From Acidimicrobiia bacterium (lineage in GTDB: Bacteria; Actinomycetota; Acidimicrobiia; Acidimicrobiales; CATQHL01), in contig JAGWAK010000018.1 in NCBI GenBank assembly GCA_021296435.1, forward strand, positions 4,008-31,982: a stretch of 27,975 nucleotides of DNA, in the 5' to 3' direction. Each line of letters begins with the position of its first letter. Positions within the stretch are counted from its first letter, which is position 1. The notes beneath the pieces were generated by a model that had not been told where the DNA came from, did not search any database, and was given only the letters and a program-made list of their open reading frames with translations. The translations under genes were made by a program, and so were the position numbers. This document shows, in pieces, positions 24,325 to 27,975 of this stretch.

Positions 24325-25031
24325 GCCGGGCAGACCTGCGCCAAGGCCCGGTCAAGCGCCGCCGGGACACGACTGGCCAGCAGCCCGGCGTCGGTGGCCC
24401 GCGCCACAGATGGATCGACCTCGAGGCGGAGGACCACCGGGGCACCCACCACGTCCTCCACATCGCCGGCGGTCAGCGGGCGGCCCGGCTCAACCAGCAA
24501 CACCACACCGGTCGGCTGCAGAGGCGCCCGCGCCGCCCTGCGCAATGCCAGGAAGCAGGCTCGAGTCACCAGCCACGACCTGTCGGCTCCAGCCACGATC
24601 CGGCGGCGTACGTCGATGTCGTCGGGAGCCGCCCCGGCCGCGGCACCCCCGGCTTCCTCGCCGCCGGCTCGCCACAGGCAGCCGCCGTCGATGATCGCCA
24701 CGCGGTGGTCGGCGACCAGCTCGCGCGCCATCAACTCGGCCCGGTCGGTCCGGCACAGCGGCCCGGCGCCGCGGTGCAGCAGCGAGAGCCCCGCGGCGAC
24801 TTCACGCTCCAGGCGGCGCAGCGCATCGATCTGCACCTCGTCGCCCACATTCAACCAATCGGCAACGCCGGGCGTGGTGGGCTCGGGCGCGCCCAGCAGC
24901 CCGGCCGAGTCGCCACAGAGGTCGACGAGCAGAACTCCGGCGTCGGTGGCGGCCGCCCACCGCCGAGCCGCCAGGGCCGCCACGACCGACGTCCCCGATC
25001 CCCCCTTGACCGACCAGCACGCAACGTACAT
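24321..25031 (-). CDS. TadZ/CpaE-like ParA-family protein with altered P-loop
   Basis: A 236-residue MinD/ParA-fold protein. The P-loop reads KGGSGTS (9-15): the signature Lys9 is kept, but the catalytic Lys normally found in KGGVGKT is Thr14. VLLVDLCGD (about 33-41) is the second motif, followed by LGAPEPTTPGVADWL. TadZ/CpaE proteins place the pilus machine at the pole and often have atypical P-loops. First gene of the tad run, with GGGGAGG before the ATG and a near-perfect 20-bp palindrome just upstream. ATP hydrolysis is doubtful. Confidence 0.82.
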   Translation of the reverse strand: MYVACWSVKGGSGTSVVAALAARRWAAATDAGVLLVDLCGDSAGLLGAPEPTTPGVADWLNVGDEVQIDALRRLEREVAAGLSLLHRGAGPLCRTDRAELMARELVADHRVAIIDGGCLWRAGGEEAGGAAAGAAPDDIDVRRRIVAGADRSWLVTRACFLALRRAARAPLQPTGVVLLVEPGRPLTAGDVEDVVGAPVVLRLEVDPSVARATDAGLLASRVPAALDRALAQVCPA

Positions 25032-25048
25032 CTCTGCCTCCCCTTGCC

Positions 25049-25068
25049 GGCACGCCGATCGGCGCGCC
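25049..25068. promoter_or_regulatory. 20-bp near-palindrome upstream of the tad genes
   Basis: GGCACGCCGATCGGCGCGCC has a perfect 12-bp core (CGCCGATCGGCG) and one mismatched pair in the flanks. It ends 17 bp before the tadZ start, so it could be an operator or a 5' leader hairpin controlling pilus expression. Confidence 0.4.
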
Positions 25069-25199
25069 CGTTGAGTGGTTCTCAGGGGGAAGCTGCAGGG
25101 AGCGGGCGCCGCGGCCGGTCAGCGATTGAACCGACGGGAGGCTCGAGGCACCGAGTTGGAACCGGGTCCGGCCGAGCCGGAAGCCGGTGTATCAGGGGG

Positions 25200-25274
25200 T
25201 CAGACTTCGCGGACCTTCTTGGCCACCCAGGCCACGAGTACCGCCACCAAGACGAAGAGGAAGAACTTCTTCAT
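25200..25274 (-). CDS. 24-residue single-helix membrane micropeptide
   Basis: A short ORF: MKKFF start, hydrophobic core FLFVLVAVLVAWVA, and a basic end KKVREV. Positive charges at both ends and about 14 hydrophobic residues make a minimal membrane span. It resembles the N-terminal half of the small actinobacterial DLW-39-type proteins but lacks their acidic tail. Function unknown. The main support for expression is a well-formed promoter: -35 TTGCGA, 16-bp spacer and -10 TATACT ending 8 bp before the ATG, so the message would be leaderless or nearly so. Longer in-frame extensions would read through the tRNA gene and are rejected. Confidence 0.6.
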   Translation of the reverse strand: MKKFFLFVLVAVLVAWVAKKVREV

Positions 25275-25282
25275 TGCACGGA

Positions 25283-25310
25283 AGTATACGACCGCGATCT
25301 CAGGTCGCAA
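25283..25310 (-). promoter_or_regulatory. Promoter of the micropeptide gene
   Basis: Minus-strand TTGCGA (25305-25310) and TATACT (25283-25288) are separated by 16 bp, a good sigma-70 match in DNA where AT-rich hexamers are rare. The predicted start of transcription falls within about two bases of the ATG at 25274. Confidence 0.6.
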
Positions 25311-25320
25311 GCTGCGAAGG

Positions 25321-25374
25321 CCGCTGCTGGAAGGCGATCGCAAGATGGGGAAACAGCGGAGGTGGACGGAAATC
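25321..25374. repeat. Direct repeat copy A (partial duplicate of the tRNA-Sec 3' end)
   Basis: This 54-bp stretch aligns with 25408-25462 at an 87-88 bp offset. The core (25333-25374 versus 25420-25462) differs by two substitutions and one single-base gap. It contains the acceptor 3' strand and the end of the T arm of the tRNA-Sec gene (GGAGGTGGACGGAAATC here, GGAGGTGGACGGGAATC in the gene) but no rest of a tRNA. Confidence 0.85.
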
Positions 25375-25407
25375 CCGTGCCCCTCGGCGGCCACCGCACG
25401 ACGGCGG

Positions 25408-25462
25408 CCGCTGCCGACGGGCGATCGCAGGATGGGGGAAACAGCGGAGGTGGACGGGAATC
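25408..25462. repeat. Direct repeat copy B (overlaps the tRNA-Sec 3' end)
   Basis: Second copy of the repeat. Positions 25446-25462 are the last 17 bases of the tRNA-Sec gene; the remainder is its downstream flank. Duplication of a tRNA 3' end with flank is typical of attachment sites used by integrases, but a simple local duplication is also possible. Confidence 0.85.
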
Positions 25463-25524
25463 GAACCCGCCGGACGGGGATCGCCCGTCCCACCCGCTTT
25501 GAAGGCGGGGGAGCCCACACCTCC
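25446..25524 (-). tRNA. selC: tRNA-Sec (anticodon TCA), apparently without a D arm
   Basis: Minus-strand 79-nt tRNA-like gene. Acceptor GGAGGTG pairs with CACCTCC (7 bp; the eighth pair is T against C). The anticodon arm is CCCGC-CTTCAAA-GCGGG, giving anticodon TCA. The long variable arm is GGACGGG-CGATC-CCCGTCC. The T arm is GCGGG-TTCGATT-CCCGT with the wobble pair also seen in E. coli selC. Discriminator G; no encoded CCA. The long variable arm and TCA anticodon mark a selenocysteine tRNA. Between acceptor and anticodon stem only TGGGCTCC remains, too short for the extended D arm of bacterial tRNA-Sec; E. coli selC is 95 nt including CCA. It could be a pseudogene, a natural variant or a sequence error. 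No selA, selB or selD is in the window. Confidence 0.8.
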
Positions 25525-25572
25525 GGCAGCGACCCTAGCGGGCAGTGGCCACCGCACCGCAGGCGGCGACAC

Positions 25573-26508
25573 TCAGACGGCCAGCAGGTCCCGGGCGCCG
25601 GTGTCCGACGAGGGATGCCGCAGCTTGGACATGGCCCGCGCCTCGATCTGGCGGATGCGCTCACGGGTCAGGTTGAAGTGCTCCCCGACCTCCTCGAGGG
25701 TGCGCGGCTCACCGCGGTCCAAGCCGTAGCGGAGCGTGAGGATCTCACGCTCGCGCTCGTCCAGCGGCGACAGCAGGCGCCTGATCTCCTCGGGTAGTAG
25801 GGCGGTTGCGGCGACTTCGAACGGCGACTCGGCCGAGCGGTCCTCCACCACGTCGCCAAGTTCGGCGTCGCCGTCCTCGCGCAGCGGTTCCGAGAGCGAG
25901 AGCGGCTCGGCGGCGAAGCGCAGCGCCTCGGTCACCTTCTGCTCGGGCATCTCCACCTCTTCGGCCAGCTCGCTGAGCGTGGCCGGCCGGCCGTAGCGCA
26001 GCTCGAGGCGGGCGCGGGCCTTCTGGAGGCGGGTGAGGGTGTCGCCGGCGTGCACGGGCAGGCGAATGGTGCGACCGGTGTTGGCGATGCCGCGGGTGAT
26101 GGCCTGGCGTATCCACCACGTGGCGTAGGTGGAGAACTTGAACCCCTTGCGCCAGTCGAACTTCTCCACGGCGTGCATGAGGCCCAGATTGCCCTCCTGC
26201 ACGAGATCCAGCAGCGGCAGTCCCGAGGCCTGGTACTTCTTGGCGATCGACACGACGAGGCGCAGGTTGGACTGCACGAACCGCCGCTCGGCCGCCTCAC
26301 CCTCGGCCACCAGCCGGCGCAACTCGACGCGGCGGCGCGAAGACAGCGACTTGCCCACCGCCAATTCCTCGCGTGCTTCGATCCCGACCTCGATCTTCTG
26401 GGCCAGCTCGACCTCGTCGTCCTTGGTGAGCAGGGTGTATTGGCCGATGTCGGTCAGATAGAGCCGGACGAGATCTTCTTCGTCCCTCTCAACCCGCTCT
26501 CGCGCCAC
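25573..26508 (-). CDS. Group 2 RNA polymerase sigma-70 factor
   Basis: A 311-residue sigma factor that directs RNA polymerase to promoters. Region 1.2 is DLVRLYLTDIGQYTLLT near the N-terminus. Region 2 runs from FVQSNLRLVVSIAKKY through the -10 recognition helix (KFSTYATWWIRQAI) to ANTGRTIRLPVH. Region 3 follows, and region 4 holds the -35 helix LTRERIRQIEARAMSKLR. Region 1.1 of the primary sigma is absent, so I call it group 2 (SigB/HrdD-like), although a short primary sigma cannot be excluded. The GTG at 26508 has AGGGAG 9 bp before it and is preferred to a TTG at 26532. The 117 bp before it show no clear promoter. Confidence 0.92.
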   Translation of the reverse strand: MARERVERDEEDLVRLYLTDIGQYTLLTKDDEVELAQKIEVGIEAREELAVGKSLSSRRRVELRRLVAEGEAAERRFVQSNLRLVVSIAKKYQASGLPLLDLVQEGNLGLMHAVEKFDWRKGFKFSTYATWWIRQAITRGIANTGRTIRLPVHAGDTLTRLQKARARLELRYGRPATLSELAEEVEMPEQKVTEALRFAAEPLSLSEPLREDGDAELGDVVEDRSAESPFEVAATALLPEEIRRLLSPLDEREREILTLRYGLDRGEPRTLEEVGEHFNLTRERIRQIEARAMSKLRHPSSDTGARDLLAV

Positions 26509-26626
26509 TGACGATGTCTCCCTGAAAATCAACAGGCGGCCGAGTGCCGGCCTCCCGAGCCTCCCCTGAACGAGAGCCGCGAACTCACACTACAGAGCGC
26601 GCCGGCTCCTTCAACCGCGCGGACCG

Positions 26627-27136
26627 TCAGCACGACAGGTCGGCGAGGCGCCGACCGAGCCTGGCAGCCATCCGTCGCTGGCTCGGCGCCGTGGTCCGCT
26701 CGTCGAGCAACGTCAGTCCTCGGGCCTCGATCCCCTGAAGATCTTCGACCACGATGGCGCAGAAGCGATCCTCGGCGGCTTCGGCCACGTCGCCGAGTTG
26801 GGTGGCGAAACGTTCCAGCGAAGCGCGCATCCGGGGCAGCACCACGTGCAGGAGAACAACGAGGCGGTCCGAGGTGCCCGTGGCGGCCCCCCGGAACAGT
26901 TCCTCCCAGCCCGGCGACGGCGCGCGGACCCGCTCGGTGGCCCCCAGAGCCGGAGAGTCCGCCAGCAGCGCCTCCCAGCCGGTGCGGTGCTCAGCGAAAC
27001 GGCGCGCCGTTTCGTGCAGGTACACAGCCACCGCGCCGTCCTCCTCACCGGCACCCCAGAGCCTCAACGACTCCGCCAGGTGTCGCTGCAGCCAGACGTA
27101 GCGCCCGACCGCGTCGGTCAGATCTTCGATCATCAT
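26627..27136 (-). CDS. Conserved-looking helical protein of unknown function
   Basis: A 169-residue soluble, strongly helical protein rich in Ala, Arg, Glu and Leu, without membrane span or signal peptide. The N-terminal part (VGRYVWLQRHLAESLRLWG) and the following helices vaguely recall an actinobacterial hypothetical family of about 200 residues with a four-helix, ferritin-like look, but the His-rich stretch I associate with that family is mostly gone here. I would not assign a function. The start is one of two adjacent ATGs (27136, 27133) without a strong ribosome site; the frame is open further upstream into nadE but offers no ATG or GTG in the gap. Lies 73 bp after nadE on the same strand. 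Confidence 0.65.
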   Translation of the reverse strand: MMIEDLTDAVGRYVWLQRHLAESLRLWGAGEEDGAVAVYLHETARRFAEHRTGWEALLADSPALGATERVRAPSPGWEELFRGAATGTSDRLVVLLHVVLPRMRASLERFATQLGDVAEAAEDRFCAIVVEDLQGIEARGLTLLDERTTAPSQRRMAARLGRRLADLSC

Positions 27137-27209
27137 GGCGCTGGTTCCGAGCTGCTCCGCCGGCCAGTCGGCCAGACCCGCCGCCTGCTGCGGTTTGCCG
27201 CCATGCCCG

Positions 27210-27975
27210 TCAGTCCCGGGCCTCGCCCCGATAGCGGTTCGTGATGGGCATGCGCCGATCCTTGCCGAAGGCCTTGGGTGTCACCCGCACCCCCGGCGGC
27301 CCTTGGCGGCGTTTGTACTCCGCCACGTCGACCAGCCTGCCGACCCTGCGCACCAATTCGGGGTCCGCCCCGGCCGCGATGAGCTCGCCGACGGTCTTGT
27401 CCCCCTCCACGAAGGCACGGGCGACGGGGTCCAGCGACTCGTACGGCGGCAGGCTGTCCGAGTCGCGCTGGTCGGGGCGCAGCTCGGCCGACGGCGACTT
27501 GGCGAGCACCCGCTCGGGGATGAGCGCCCGGCCGGCGACGGCGTTGCGCCGCCGGGCCAGTTCGTAGACCTGCAGCTTCCAGACGTCCGAGATCGGCGCG
27601 AAGGCGCCCGCCGAGTCGCCGTAGAGCGTGGAATAGCCGACCGCGGCCTCGGACTTATTGCCGGTGGTCAGCACCAGCCAGCCGAACTTGTTGGCCAGCG
27701 CCATCAGCACCACGGCACGGATGCGCGACTGCACGTTCTCCTCGGCGAGATCCGGGGCGAGACCCGTGAACGCCGGCGCCAGCATCTGCTCGAAGGCGTG
27801 GTGCGCCGGCTCGATGCCGATGAGACGATCCTCGATCCCCAGGTTGTCGCAGAGCGACTCGGCGTCGGTGACCGAATGGTCCGAGGAGTAACGCGACGGC
27901 ATCAGCACCCCGTGCACGCGCCGGGGCCCGCGCGCGTCGGTGGCGGTCGTGGCGGGGAGGGAGGAGTCGACCCCC
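27210..27975 (-). CDS. nadE: Glutamine-dependent NAD+ synthetase, C-terminal part (5' end beyond window)
   Basis: Partial gene: 255 codons of the synthetase domain are visible and the start lies beyond the right edge. The enzyme amidates deamido-NAD using ATP, with ammonia from a glutaminase domain. The end of the PP-loop motif (GVDSSL) is at the edge, followed by GVLMPSRYSSDHS, SRIRAVVLMALANKFGWLV, TTGNKSEAAVGYSTLYGD and KSPSAELRPDQRDSDSLPPY. These match the long, glutamine-dependent form with an N-terminal nitrilase domain, which should lie outside the window (inference). The C-terminus (RVTPKAFGKDRRMPITNRYR) is also typical. No defect seen. Confidence 0.93.
   Translation of the reverse strand, partial: GVDSSLPATTATDARGPRRVHGVLMPSRYSSDHSVTDAESLCDNLGIEDRLIGIEPAHHAFEQMLAPAFTGLAPDLAEENVQSRIRAVVLMALANKFGWLVLTTGNKSEAAVGYSTLYGDSAGAFAPISDVWKLQVYELARRRNAVAGRALIPERVLAKSPSAELRPDQRDSDSLPPYESLDPVARAFVEGDKTVGELIAAGADPELVRRVGRLVDVAEYKRRQGPPGVRVTPKAFGKDRRMPITNRYRGEARD

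Larger units (their letters stand above)
25275..25445. other. Non-coding stretch between the micropeptide and tRNA-Sec genes
   Basis: Apart from the promoter and the direct-repeat copies, I see no gene here. The 168 bp on the other side (25032-25199) hold only the palindrome before tadZ and no convincing ORF. Confidence 0.6.

Noticed and set aside
25321..25374. A second tRNA-Sec gene at repeat copy A
   Set aside because: Only the acceptor 3' strand and the end of the T arm are present; no anticodon arm or 5' acceptor strand can be found.
25275..25664. 154-codon frame extending the micropeptide upstream
   Set aside because: It reads through the tRNA-Sec gene and the direct repeats and ends in the promoter of the micropeptide.

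Overview
The window is GC-rich and reads as a chromosomal segment of a Gram-positive, high-GC actinobacterium, most likely of the class Acidimicrobiia (inference). Supporting signs are a ClpC with a UVR segment and no ctsR beside it, an IspD-IspF fusion, a topoisomerase I with GRFGPYV-type C-terminal repeats and no visible zinc fingers, a Tad pilus locus without an outer-membrane secretin, a Crp/GlxR-like regulator and frequent GTG/TTG starts. Nearly all DNA is coding. I see no phage, transposase, CRISPR or biosynthetic cluster. This is mainly housekeeping DNA with several odd genes embedded in it.

Layout. 1-3072 (minus): polyprenyl diphosphate synthase, a CBS-less IMP dehydrogenase/GMP reductase family enzyme and the N-terminal two thirds of an 8-oxoguanine deaminase-like amidohydrolase; the last two point to purine salvage. 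3199-7922 (plus): clpC followed 2 bp later by an unusual lipoprotein-membrane-acidic linker-HAD fusion whose HAD domain lacks the nucleophilic Asp. 7955-9847 (minus): Nudix hydrolase, HD-domain protein resembling the HD oxygenase PhnZ, and a Crp-like regulator, divergent from ispDF. 9852-12709 (plus): ispDF and an RlmB/TrmH-type rRNA methyltransferase carrying a long Gly/Arg/Asp repeat tail and an acidic repeat insert. 12731-19974 (minus): nhaA, topA, MFS transporter, tmk and holB, packed with short gaps or overlaps and probably one transcription unit. 20152-25031 (minus): Tad pilus genes tadZ-tadA-tadB-tadC-flp-tadE, then an RsbW-like ATP-binding protein. 25200-25572: a 24-residue membrane peptide gene with a clear promoter, a selenocysteine tRNA that appears to lack its D arm, and a direct repeat duplicating the 3' end of that tRNA. 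25573-27975 (minus): group 2 sigma-70 factor, an unrecognised helical protein, and the C-terminal part of glutamine-dependent NAD synthetase.

How they fit together. Isoprenoid supply (ispDF) and chain elongation (polyprenyl synthase) serve quinone and cell-wall lipids. TopA, Tmk and HolB serve DNA replication. ClpC and RlmB serve protein and ribosome quality. The tad cluster builds surface pili across a single membrane. The observations most worth a second look are the D-armless tRNA-Sec with its duplicated 3' end, the dead-HAD membrane fusion, the RGG-like tail on RlmB, and the putatively leaderless micropeptide gene.
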